NCBI GenBank assembly: GCA_011947345.1
Contig: JAAVTG010000352.1
Coordinates: forward strand, 1-60,324
Origin: Phytophthora quininea
Taxonomy: Eukaryota; Oomycota; Peronosporomycetes; Peronosporales; Peronosporaceae
Length of the DNA stretch: 60,324 nucleotides
Reading direction: 5' to 3'
The position numbers and the translations under genes are program-made. Of this stretch, positions 10,229 through 21,186 are shown piece by piece. The stretch's first letter is position 1; each line of letters begins with the position of its first letter. Under the pieces are notes generated by a model that had not been told where the DNA came from, did no database searches, and worked only from the letters and a program-made list of their open reading frames with translations.

Positions 10229-11973
10229 TTGACATTGCAACTTCCTGCTCGCTCTTTGCTGTTTCTTCAAGCGCCACCAGATCGGCCAAAGCTTTCTCTG
10301 CACTTGGCCGTGCTGTTGGGTCTTTCGCCATTAGCTGCTGATGAAGTGACGATCTTCCGGCAAAGTCCAGCCATCTCACCCCGCTAGTCTCAATCAAGTA
10401 TCCGACAGCCCAAATGTCAACAGCGGTGGTGTGAACGCCATTCTCCGCAAAATCTCGGGAGCATGTTCTTCGACGCTCAAATGTTGGCCACTAGAAGATC
10501 GCTGCGGACTGGTAGCTGCATCAGCAAAATCGATTAAAAACCATGAGTCACCATTTCGTTGCTTGATCACATTAGACCAGCGGATATCACGATGAATCCA
10601 TCCCAAACGATGAAGAGCCACCAGAGCCTGAAGAACATCTCGCAGGGCGCCAAATAAATCGAGCAGGTTAGATGGTCTTACCATCGTCCCGCGAGGCTCA
10701 AACACTGCCGAGTTTTTTGAAGACGCAGAGCTGTGAGACGATCGACATTGGGAACACCAGCTCGCTCCAAAGAACCATATACCAGTCTCAGACGGTCAAA
10801 ACAGCTAGCATCCGGGAAAACTTTCTCGACGAACGTTGGGAACAGGCGCACAACAACACCATTTGAACGCTTAATGTCCCTGTATTCGTCTTTTCCGGAC
10901 GCTGGGCACGCATCTACAATTGCTGGGAAAAGCAACGACAAGTTCAAAATCGCGAGTACAGCTTCAAACAGGTGCTCCTTAAGTTCAAAATTGAAGGTTC
11001 CAATACGGGTCTTCGTCACGACTCCATCGTCATTCCGAGGATGCAGAGCAAGTAGATCGACATTGTAGCCCGACGCAGCGTATCCAAACACATACGGCAC
11101 ACTTCCATACGCCCACACAAGCTTCGAACAAAGCTCAGCCTTCGACACATTGATGCTGACATCAGGTGATTTCTCTTCGCCACGAAAAACGCAAACATCA
11201 TCCAAGATAAATAAGAAGTCAGGACGCTTCGTTCCAGTTGACGAGCCGTTGCATGAGTCGCGGTCGATGCGTGCCCGAGTAAAGATAAGATCGAGCACAT
11301 TGCGAAAGACCAAGTCCCACATCAAATGGTAGGAGCTCTCAGTCTGTCCACTGCGAAATGGTCTCAGCACGCGTTTGCCGAAGATCAGACTTTTGAACTC
11401 CATGCACGGAGCGGCATCATCTAACACGAATATCTTCTCTTGTAGTTCAGGTCTGAGTTTCCATGTGTCTAGCCATTTTTTCTTAGCTCGAATCTTCACA
11501 GGGAGAGGTTGCTCGACGAAGCCCTGCAGACCTCCAACAAACGGCAACGAGTGAAATTCAACTCTTTTGGTGAAAAACTCGGTCAACCAGTTGACCGAGC
11601 TATCACGTGGTTCCGGCTGATTGGATGTAATCTCCACCGGCGCCACCACCAGTACATGGATCACATCCTCTCCGAGGGAAACTTCTGGACCAAAGAGGAT
11701 CGGCTTGTTCAGCTTCCACGACGCGCGCATCTCCAGATACGCCGAAGTATCAACTCCGCTCAGTAGCATCGCGTCTGTATCCTTGTTGTCCTGCAGCCAC
11801 GTGCCGCCCTTCCTCGCCAGGAACACCTGCAGGTTCTTTGCGTCGCACGTGATCGTTTTCGAGTTCTTTCCCTTAATTGCGTCCTTCAAGTCTCCCACCA
11901 ATTCACTCTCGTCGATGGCCACAGGGAACGCGCTTCCCGCTGCTCCAACGATCGCGCAAAACAGTTTCAACAT
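10194..11973 (-). CDS. Crinkler (CRN) effector with a kinase-type C-terminal domain, two frameshifts
   Basis: The N-terminus reads MLKLFCAIVG and is followed by the LFLAK-like motif VFLARK and the HVLVVAP motif that closes the CRN delivery domain. The C-terminal half is of the D2 kinase type: LGWIHRDIRWSNV (HRD loop), FLIDFADAA (DFG position) and DIWAVGYLI. CRNs are secreted effectors that act in host nuclei. No classical signal peptide stands out, as is common for CRNs. One base is missing in the A-run near 10715 and another near 10415. The last ~11 codons run out of frame into the truncated TPR sequence, so the natural C-terminus may be altered. An ATG at 12012 would add 13 residues, but the ATG at 11973 gives the canonical CRN start. 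Confidence 0.82.
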
Positions 11974-12075
11974 CTTCCCTCCAGGTGGCACATTCTCGAA
12001 TGAGGAAGACAAGAATACGTTCAGTCGTATTTAAGCGGAATGGGAGCATGTAGCCACTTAAATAAGCGACGCACG

Positions 12076-12185
12076 GCAATCAAGCCAAAACCGAATACGC
12101 AAAGCGCAGTACCTACGATGCTCGAGCTAGTGGTGACAATGGAGATGGTCAAGTACATGTAGAAGAGATTCTTGTCGTCCTGTAG
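12076..12185 (+). pseudogene. Orphan 3' fragment of the SNAPC4-like Myb gene
   Basis: About 110 nt equal to the end of the Myb CDS at 9315-9424 (ending GDNGDG, then a region with a few substitutions), with no upstream exon. It is a by-product of the segment duplication. Confidence 0.8.
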
Positions 12186-12307
12186 CAGAATTCAAAGGAA
12201 AAGAGTTACTTCAGGTTGGCCCGAAATACGAGCGGTTGTCAGCGAAACCATCCCACATTTCCGAATTCCGACTGCTCGAACGACGCCCAACCTGTCTTGG
12301 AAACAAC

Positions 12308-12724
12308 ATGGAGGTGCTATCGGTCAATGCTACATCCATGAGACGTACCAGTCTCTCCTCCCGCGGAGCGTCTCGCAGCTCTACGTCGCGCAGTTTACAC
12401 ACCCAGTTCAAGATGGACGAAGACTACTCATCGGGCGATAACCAGCGCGCTCAGCCACAGTCTGTGGCTACAAACACCAAGGCGACTCGATGCTACCGCC
12501 CAAAGGAATGGAGCCCCGAAGCTGAAGAAGCTTTTCGCGTGCAGCAGACAGGTTGGCGCGATATCAAGGAGTACATGGAATCGTACGGGGAGCCAGAGCG
12601 CTGGCACAACGGCTTCGTGCGTTGCACTCGCGTCAAGAGCAACGGCTACTACACTTACCGGCGTCCGCACCGTGAATGCGACGACAAGTATCTCCACACG
12701 GTCAAACTATTCGAGTACGAGTAG
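12308..12724 (+). CDS. MEIG1: MEIG1-like protein, copy 2
   Basis: An intact 138-residue duplicate of the gene at 9547-9963, offset 2761 bp. It keeps RECDDKYLHTVKL and the GWRDIKEY core but has Arg in place of Trp just before RPHRECDD. The mammalian protein has neither residue there, so the ancestral state cannot be read from this alone. It converges with the TPR gene, stop codons about 75 nt apart, as copy 1 does with the TPR remnant. Confidence 0.8.
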   Translation: MEVLSVNATSMRRTSLSSRGASRSSTSRSLHTQFKMDEDYSSGDNQRAQPQSVATNTKATRCYRPKEWSPEAEEAFRVQQTGWRDIKEYMESYGEPERWHNGFVRCTRVKSNGYYTYRRPHRECDDKYLHTVKLFEYE

Positions 12725-12799
12725 AAGTTGACAACACAAAAGATGGAGAAACCTCAATCCAATCCAAAACTTACGAGCCACATCCTTCTGCTCACCTCT

Positions 12800-13728
12800 T
12801 CACTCGACAAAACTGAGCTGGCCCAGAGCTAGCGCCACCGCGATCAGCACCACAGTGACCCACCACAGAAAGCTGGTTGAACCGTCAGCCTTTTGTTTCA
12901 GCTGCTGCTTGCTCTCATGAGCACTAGCTTTCTTCCTTTCCTTTGTCTCGTCAATCAATCTTCCGCCCCAGCGCTTCTTCTCCTCTTGCTTGTGCTCATT
13001 TAATTTGCTTTTCAGCAACGTCAACATCTCGCGAATATTGCGATCTGTCGGGTGGTACTTTGCGGCTTTCGTCAGTTTATCCTGAGCTCCATCCAAATCT
13101 CCCGTTAGCAGCAGAGCCTTTCCGCCTCGATACAAAGCTTTGGAGTTATCCGGCTCAATTTCCAGTGCCAAGTCCGCGTTCTCTACGACTTTGGCCAGCA
13201 ACGTTTCATCTCTTTGAGATCCGTCCTTCCGATCACCTTGCACCAAATAACACGCCGCCAGGTTCAAATACACGGGCAGACGCACCACATTTACATCGGC
13301 TCGGTTCCGCTGGGTAAACTGTTGGCACATATAAAACGTAAGTAAGTAAAAATCGTATAATAACATTTAGTGGAGCATTTCACCTCGAAATGCCAAGTGC
13401 CTTCGTCGAAATCGACGTGATAAATTGCGCGCTGGTACCAGTCGATGGCCTTGTCAATATTGCCATTTTTAAACTCGTCGGAGCCGCGTTGGCGACACAG
13501 ATCGGCACGCTCGATGCGCGTCTCGAAGATACACGAGCGCTCCTGTTACAGGAACAGGAGATAGGGATTATGTTCAGATTTTCTTATACAAACGATAAGT
13601 TCACACAGCCATGGGGGACGTACATCGTGTAGAAGCATCTTCGTCTCAGCGTCCATGTCGACGTCCTGTGGCTCGGAGGATGCTGCGTCCGCAGACGCGG
13701 CTGCAACCGGGATGTCCTTGCTCGTCAT
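12800..13728 (-). CDS. Tail-anchored TPR protein, three exons
   Basis: Exon 1 is 13624-13728, exon 2 13384-13542 and exon 3 12800-13318; introns of 81 and 65 nt have GT-AG ends and all joins are phase 0, giving 260 residues. Exon 2 holds a TPR with the co-chaperone look of FKBP, AIP and TTC9 proteins (RADLCRQRGSDEFKNGN, AIDWYQRAIYHVDF). Exon 3 continues with YLNLAACYL and ALYRGGKALLLTGD, then a charged Lys/Glu-rich linker and one C-terminal helix (FLWWVTVVLIAVALALG), so it is probably anchored in an ER or mitochondrial outer membrane facing the cytosol. No FKBP domain is seen. A TPR adaptor for Hsp90/Hsp70 is plausible by family, not shown. Confidence 0.82.
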
Positions 13729-15649
13729 CTGAAGCGGAATTGTAACCTATAACTTAATCTATGTAATATTGTATAGGTTGCATTTGCTGAAAATGTAACC
13801 TACATAGAAAACTGAAATAGTTCATATTACAAAACCTGTTGTTAGGAATCGATCGATTGATCATGAGCGGAGATGTACATCAGCTTCGGTATATGTCGCA
13901 GACGATCGATATAGACGATGTAGAAACAGAATGCCCACTATGTCATCGGCTGCATCTCCGATGCGTATAGATCGTGAGCAGCATCACTCCTTTGTATACG
14001 TTGATTTATTATAAAAACTCACTTAATAAGGGGTTACTGTTGGTGGACATTCAAATCGGAGATTAAAATCAGATTCGACGGACATAATAGGTAGCCTGGC
14101 TTCTTCTCGGCGATGTCGAGACTCTCAGCGGCAACAGCGCCTATGAACCGGGAGCATACCATGACCACCGCTACGAGATGACACGCTCGTTAGACGACCG
14201 CTTAAAGTCGACATCGGCACGCTATATTTGGACACCTGCGGTCCGAAAAAGCAACGCCAACAATTATAAAGGTCCCTTATAAGTTCCCTACCGGTCCGGT
14301 GCCAGAATTGTTTTGCACCACCATTTTGAGCTATTGGTTTTGATGTATCAATGGTATCCATCTACTTTCGGTTACAATCGACAGGGGGAGGGAGGGGGAT
14401 TCACCTAAAACGCGGATGGCTGTAGCACGACCAAATACTAGAAAGTCTGGTTTGATATCGTCCACCAGCTCCAATGCGTCGCGAAGCCCAGCGAAACGAC
14501 GGATAGCACCTTCAATACGATCTTGTTGGTGTAGTCCCTGTACGTATCTACGTCTTCTTCTGTCAGCTGTAACCCTCGGTAAGCCGGAATGTCAAATTAT
14601 CGATGAGCCATGACAGCTGTTAAAGCGACGGCCAGCAGCGCAGCCGCACTAATTTGACCATAGTCAACTTGAATGCAGAAAGTACCGCGGTATTTGATCT
14701 ATATTATTCGTGTTACAAGGCTCAATCCCGGTTTCAGGCGTTGTCCTAGCAGTGAAACAGTATTCGCGGCGTCCCTGGTTCGGTTTTAAGTCGTTGGTAA
14801 TAATAATCATTAACGTTGACAATCAGGAACAAAAAAGCCAAAGTTACTGTGCGTGTGTAACGGAACGAAAGTATAGGTATCGTCCATGGTGACAATGTAG
14901 GAGTTACACTGTTCACGGATAGGGCGTACCAACCAAAAACCAACATTCCGTCAATGGTACTGCGTATATTGCGCCTCCATAATCCGTTTGATGCACCTCT
15001 TATAGATTCGCTCCAAAGGGAGCATTTTTTAGTTGACCGAACGCCATTACGTCCAACCTGCACATACTCAGGGGTGCCGGAGCGCCTCAGAAGCTACGGT
15101 TTTTCTTAGCCAGTCTTGGGCGCGGTCCAGCATCTAGCAAATATAGTCACAGTCGCGTTGTAGGCGTTCGTGCCCGTACACGGGCATGCATACCACATCA
15201 GAGTGATCTGCTTCGTGGACCATGTAGCTGCGCTCACTCGAAATTGTAAGAACCAGACGTACTAACTCCCCACAGAATCTCAGTGACGTAGAACCCCCTC
15301 CTCTCTGTTGTTAAGGTACTTCATTCTGGTACTTGTACTGGCCGAGTCACCCAATTTTCCTGCGTGCATAACCAGTATAGTGAAATTCATCTTAATAAAC
15401 CAGGTAGCCAAGGAGGAAAGCCTGTAGCTCCTCCAGAAAAACGCCAAACCAAAACGATATCCAATTACGCCATTTCTAACAAGTGCTTGTCTACCCTCCG
15501 ACTGTAAGACAACCAGCGCGTATTGGACCCAAGTGTCGTAGACTTTGGTAACTTTGGGAGTTCGCTACGCGGCTGTCTTCGCGCAATTGGTGTTCGGTAC
15601 AGAAAGTCGCTCTTCATGAGTGAATGTCGCCGTCTCTTTTGTCGCTTCC
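13729..15649. other. Gene-poor region
   Basis: I see no intact gene. A minus-strand stretch at about 14340-14598 is open for ~85 codons with protein-like composition (for example IEGAIRRFAGLRDALELVDD) but has no start, known motif or clear splice context. Around 14645-14705 there is weak similarity to 17480-17545, possibly an edge of the older repeat described next. Confidence 0.4.
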
Positions 15650-16395
15650 AGAACCCTCGGAATCCGGAGTTTGGTCTGGTGGGGATTGCACTTTGGGTTG
15701 CCTCCATCTCGAGGGTCAGAATTACCGTATGAGAACCGTATAGTATGGGGCACCTCTCAACGCCCAATATATTCATACCGCGAGCAAGATCCGTATCAAT
15801 CCTGCACACCTCTGCCGCCGTCAGCAAAGTCCCGAATGACCAAGCACAAACAGCGAGATTACGCGTTTCGCCACTCGATTGGTGACCACTTCAACAAGCC
15901 GTAGAGTCGCTTCTTGGCTGTTTCTCTTCGCAGCACCTTCGCATTTAGTGTGAATCGCCAGTTCCACTTCGTCAAAGGGCTCCGCAACGTAATTCCGGAC
16001 GCTGCTGACTCGGATGCAAGAAATGTTTTGCAACGTCTATCGGAATAGTTGCTGACTGGACTTGTGTCGACGTCTCAGCTACTTTGACCGTATGGTGTTT
16101 AGAGTACATTACCAAGCATGCCGCCAAGCGTCGTCGTCTCAACTAGTTTGTGTCCAAGCGCAAAGAACGCGACTGGAACGGCGAATTCGACTTTCTGCAT
16201 GCTGAAGTTTACAGAGTGCTTGGAGGGTAAACCAGTTCGCCAGTGATCTCCTTAATAATACTCGTCGTCAAAGCGATCTAGTTAAAAAAACGCCGCCGAG
16301 ATTCTTCACAACAGATTGAATAGTCTTCGTCTGGCCTTCGAGGATATTATTGATAAGATCCAGTCGCATATCCCGCGTCTATGAGCAACCGTGGA
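15650..16395. repeat. Old diverged repeat, copy 1 (unnamed family)
   Basis: It aligns by eye with 18125-18870 over its whole length at very roughly 65% identity. Shared landmarks are TTTGGTCTGGTGG, CAAAGAACGCGA and CCAGTCG followed by ATATCC. The copy is full of stops and frame changes. It looks like a dead transposable element or duplicated gene. Confidence 0.6.
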
Positions 16396-18124
16396 ACTAA
16401 GGTGGAGGTATGAATTTCATTTCAAATTTCAAAGTTGAAACTGTTATATTCTAAACTATGTTTAAAAACATTATATAATACTGTCCAGATTCGACGGAAA
16501 TACTCGATATACGTGTAACTTTTTTCTTCTCAACAACGTCGAGACTCATAAACCTCAGCACCAGTAACCGAAACAACGGGTTAAGCAGAAACAAGAAGGG
16601 TTCGAGTCAAGGAACAGTACACACAGCTTCAAGTCCTCAAATTTAGTCACAGTTTGGCGGAGAGCTGTGAATTGCAGCAAAACCAAGACTGCTGGGAATA
16701 CATAGCTGAAAAGAAAAGATTAGCGAGTTGCAATGACCGTCGCTCAAGTGCGCATTCTCCATTTTGCTCATCATGGCAAACAAATTCGTTAACTGCATCG
16801 GGGTTACCCGTACCGAGCCTACCGCGATAATCTTGTCTTCTCCGAGCACTATTACAATGTTCGAGCATGGAATAGCGTGGGTCGTACCCCTGGACGTCGA
16901 TTTAACTAAAGGCGTGGTCCTTCGATTCTCCATTGCAGATGACAGATGATAACGCGGACATGTTGCGAGGACTGCTTCAACGAAAACGAATTGAAGGGTC
17001 GTCGTACTGGGCTACTCATTGCAGCCAGTGGATGACACCAGACCCGATTTCTCGTCGAGAGGGACTGGATTCCCGTCGAGGGGAGCGCTACAACCATCCA
17101 TGTTTTTGCTGTACTCCTCGTCAACCATAATAGCCTGAAGTATCGGTGCTGTCGATTCATGACAGTTAGAAACTCCTAGTAATGCTGCAAACTTTTAAGC
17201 ACCACCACCAGTTGACAGTTGAAGAACCTTCAGAATGTTTGACGCTAGTTTTTTCTGTTTTACCATAGATGTCTTTATTCTGATTTCTAAGCAGTTGTCT
17301 CATCTTATAGCAATGGGATGTTCCCGGATGATAGGCGACGTTGTCGCTGAATCATGCTGAACGGTAGCAATTTATCGAACCGAGATCCCTGCATATGGTT
17401 CAGTCTTCGTCTGCCAAGTTCAATAGCCGGTGCAATACAATGCATTGTCGTATACAAAACGTAATCCAAATTGACTATAGTCGAATCCGATTTGACTATA
17501 GCCAATTTTGATTCGAGAAGTACCGAGATATTTGATTCATACTAATGATATTGCAGGGCAGATGTTGTCCTCTCCTAGCGGAAACACCACAGGTAGTGTC
17601 CCGTGCGCTCTTATAATTGTCGTCAGCACCCTTCTGCTGAGACTGCTAGGCAGATTACCGAGCTTGAGGGGCTGATTGAGGCTCGTGAACAAAACCTGAG
17701 GCCGGCCGAGCCCGCTCTAGCTGCCACCACGACCCAACTCGAAGTCGCACGTGAGACACTGACAAGAGCCACCGAAGAGATCGAGTAACTTCTCTAGGAG
17801 AGTGACCTCGCCGCTGGAGACGGTGTCCTGGCGGTCGTTCCTAGAGGAAACTTGGCTTCAAACCGATATTGATAACTAGTCTGCCCCCACATTCAGGTGA
17901 GCCGTCGCTTCCCCAACTCATACAGAGTGAAAGAAAAACGGTCCTAGTCGTGCATATGTAGCGGCCTTGATTGGATGTACACAACTCTTTTGCTGTCCAT
18001 GATGCCGGTTGATCAGGTGCGGTACCAAACTTTCGTGCGACCTTGATGATTCACCTTGCCGCTAGTACATGTGTTGTTCAAATAACGTCGACAATCGACA
18101 GCAAACAAGTTCAAGTTTCGGGGT
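16396..18124. other. Gene-poor spacer between the two old repeats
   Basis: No recognised gene. One short ORF (17603-17788) would give a 61-residue coiled coil with ITELEGLIEAREQNL; it has no homologue I recognise and may be a remnant. AT-rich stretches occur around 16430-16510. Confidence 0.4.
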
Positions 18125-18870
18125 ATCGAGGTTTTGGTCTGGTGGTGAATTCACTAACGTTTGCTTCCATCTGTTTTGGTCGAAATTACCGCGGAGTAAT
18201 CAAGCACCCCTTGACGTCCAATATATCTGTACATCGATCCAGACCCGAACCGTCCTTGCACGCCTCCACCGCGATCCCTATGCTAAGAGCGAGATTACTC
18301 GTTTTGCCACTCGATTGGCGACCTCGTCGACAAATCTCAGAATCTCCCTCAGCTGTGTCTCGTCGGAACACCTTTGCTTTCAGAGTTGACAGGTAGTCTC
18401 GCTTTGTCAAAGCGCTCGGGAACTTAATTCCCATCGCGACTTACGCGAACGCAAGAAACATTTTGCATAACCTATCGGAGCGCCTGACGGCTCGAGTTAC
18501 ATTGTCACGCGAGCTTCTGAGTACTTATTTTGACCACAAAGTTTTGGGATACATTATCGAGCGTCTTCATCTCAACTACTTTATGTTCAAGTGCAAAGAA
18601 CGCGATTGGGACGACGTATTTGACTTGGACCTTAACAGAGTATTACAGAGAAATACGTAAAGCAGTTCGTTTATTATTTTCTTGATTCTACGCGCCGTCA
18701 AATTGATGTAGTTAAACGTTTTTCGTAACCGCGTTGTGCAAATCTGATATCCTTCACGGTAGATTGGAAGTGTGACGGGACTTTACTATACCTGTCACAA
18801 GCCACGGTTCCGATTAGCTGAACCATGGCCAATTCCAGTCGTATATCCTGTGTCTCAAGTATACGCAAGT
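18125..18870. repeat. Old diverged repeat, copy 2 (unnamed family)
   Basis: Partner of 15650-16395 and the better preserved copy. Its last part (18463-18660, plus strand) is open for 65 codons and includes YIIERLHLNYFMFKCKERDW, which the other copy shows only in broken form. I do not recognise the protein; a transposase or effector fragment are both possible. Confidence 0.6.
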
Positions 18871-19608
18871 AGCGTATAAAAATATTCCTGTCGAGCTCGC
18901 CTTTACCAAAACAAACAGACCACTCTTCTCCGTCAGAATGACTTCGTCAAAATTCTGGTAGATGGCCAAGTTCTTGGAGAGCATGACCAGGCGCCAGAGG
19001 TCTGTGAAGCCTACGACTCCACGTCTTGCGCGTGTCTGTGGAAGCGGGGAATTAGTCAAGGCGAGATGCGCCAACTAGAGTTATTTGCAGTCGGGGGGCT
19101 AGCAGGTTTATCTGATTTTCTCACCAATAGGCGTAGATGCGTTGGTGAGAGCAATCTCGTCTGCGGAGTTGGTCTGTTGTAGCTGCAGCTACAAAGCGAC
19201 GCCGTTGCTGGGATGTAGGTCCAACAGCAGCACCACTTTAGCAGTTAACAACGGACAGACGAGCGGTTAGCGGCAGTTGTTAACGGACAGTCTCAACGAG
19301 AGACACAGCATATGAGAGAAATAAGCTCAACGAATTCACTTCTACATTTTCCTTCGGAAGCAACAACATGGTCATTTGGTCTCGAAACGTGTTGGAAGTG
19401 GCGGTTTGACACATAAGCTGGAGTTCGCAATGCAAAAGAGAGGGCAAATTCAGATCACGGCCACGAGAGCCTTACCAACCATACATGTAATGAACTTGTT
19501 CACGTAGTTTTTTTAAAACAAAATTTATGTTTAATATATGTAAGAAACTATATAAATTCAACCTATATACTGTTCCTTTTTCAGGTAGAAGTCAGTCAAG
19601 CAACAGCC
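18871..19608. other. Intergenic, upstream of heme oxygenase
   Basis: Nothing coding is supported. Just before the heme oxygenase ATG there is TTTTTCAG|GTAG at 19576-19587, possibly the acceptor of a 5'-UTR intron. Confidence 0.4.
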
Positions 19609-20863
19609 ATGGAGAACCCCACGCTCACAGAGCAAATGCGCGCGGCAACACGAGAAATCCACAGCACCTCGGACAAGTAAGACCACCCGCGGATGTCTTG
19701 AAGATATTGTAGTGAAACTTATTAGCTGTTTGATAGTCTCGTGAATTTGAAGCTGGTGGTGGCACTGACAGACAAGCATCTTTACGGCCGAGCCCTTCTG
19801 CTCTTCTGTATGTCGACTTTCAACCTCTTCTACGAAAGTAGTTTATGATTATTTTTATATTTGCTGACCTTATCACTTTCGTGATAGATTACATTTTCGC
19901 TCAGTTGGAATCGTCCATCAAGACGAACAAGGACCATGAAGCTTTTCAAGGACTGCACGAGCTGCTCAATGACGTCGCCCGGGTATTGTTTTATTATTTT
20001 ATTCCATTAAAAACTTTAGGATTGACAAGTAGGACGTGAATTTTAGGCGGACGGTATCGCTAAAGACCTGAATTTCTATCTGGGCGAGGACTGGAGTTCG
20101 AAGTTCCAACCCACTTCGGCTGTGCAGAACTACGTCAAGTTCGTAGAAAGCCTTATCATTTTATTGCTTCTGGTTAAAAATCTAACAATATGTCTACATC
20201 CAGACACCTTCAAGAGCTAGAGAAAAAGGTGCCAGATTGCTACTCCATAATTGTGACTGTGCATTGCTAACACTTGCATTTTTAATTGTTTCATGCCTTC
20301 AGAATCCGACACTGGTAGTTCCCTACTGCTACCACATGTACATGGCGATGCTTGCAGGAGGGCAGATGATCGAAAAGCTGGTCAAAAGAAGTTTTGCACC
20401 ACCCAAGGGCGAGGGTCTCAACGCTTTTGCTTTCGACGTGAAGAGCAAGATGGTATCTTTTAGGATTTCATCTCATTGGCAGTGGCTTATAAGATTATGT
20501 CCGTCACAACAGGTTCTCCGCAACACCATCAAGGACAAGATCAATTCTATTCCACACGATGAAGCCACCAAGAAACTCATCCTTGCCGAGTCGATGAACT
20601 GCTTCAAGATGAACAACCAGGTATATATTTGTTTTTGTTTGACCCAGCTGGTGTGTTAATCGCTTACTCTTTTTTGCAGGTGGTGAGAAGTCTTGACGGC
20701 ACCGGTAACCACGTTTTGAGGTTCCTGTTGAAGTGGATCGTTGTGGTTGGCCTCATTCTTGCGGTGCGTCAAGCAGAATGCTCTCTATTCAGTGCACCTT
20801 TCTGATCTCGTATTTTGTGCATCGACGCAGGCATACTATTTCTTGATGCGCACCTCCAATTAG
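19609..20863 (+). CDS. Heme oxygenase with C-terminal membrane anchor, nine exons
   Basis: Heme oxygenase opens heme to biliverdin, CO and Fe2+ using NADPH-derived electrons. Exons: 19609-19676, 19737-19807, 19888-19982, 20047-20138, 20204-20228, 20303-20452, 20513-20620, 20680-20763 and 20831-20863; all introns are GT-AG (51-80 nt) and the sum is 726 nt, 241 residues. The N-terminus LTEQMRAATREIH places the proximal heme ligand at His18. The distal-helix signature appears as YCYHMYMAMLAGGQMI, with the AGGQ kink. The C-terminus WIVVVGLILAAYYFLM is a single tail anchor, as in animal HO-1 in the ER. No frame repair is needed, in contrast to most neighbours. Confidence 0.92.
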
Positions 20864-21186
20864 CGCACACCTCCTACCTAGCACGTAAACGCTGCAAACG
20901 GCGCGGAGAATAGCTCAATAGAACAATCGCCACATGCTCGAGCAAGAAAACAGCGCAGATCGGGCAGTGCAGCTACATTTTTGTCTACCTTCGACCACGC
21001 AAGCTCTGGAACAAGACTCTCACAGGTAAACCTAAAGACAATCCGCTCATGAGGCAGGACACCAGGATCAAAACTTGCTTGCCGAAATAATAATTTGCAG
21101 TGTACATATCCATAAAAGTCTACTCAATATCGCTAAACCATGGCCGTGCCAGAAATCTAAAAACCCGAAGGGAATTTAATTCGGGT
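20864..21186. other. Intergenic between heme oxygenase and a decayed CRN
   Basis: The 3' flanks of two convergent loci. I see no gene. Confidence 0.5.

Larger units (their letters stand above)
12076..12989. repeat. 914-bp direct repeat, right copy
   Basis: Partner of 9315-10228. It contains an orphan end of the Myb gene, MEIG1-like copy 2 and, running on past the repeat, the intact TPR gene. The unique segment between the copies (10229-12075, 1847 bp) is essentially one CRN gene and its promoter. Confidence 0.93.

Noticed and set aside
11621..12034. 137-codon plus-strand ORF over the CRN N-terminus
   Set aside because: Antisense to the CRN delivery domain, which has clear family motifs on the other strand.
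13729..13870. Short AT-rich repeats such as GTAACCTA near 13740-13800 as an origin or telomere-like array
   Set aside because: Only two or three imperfect copies; not a regular array.
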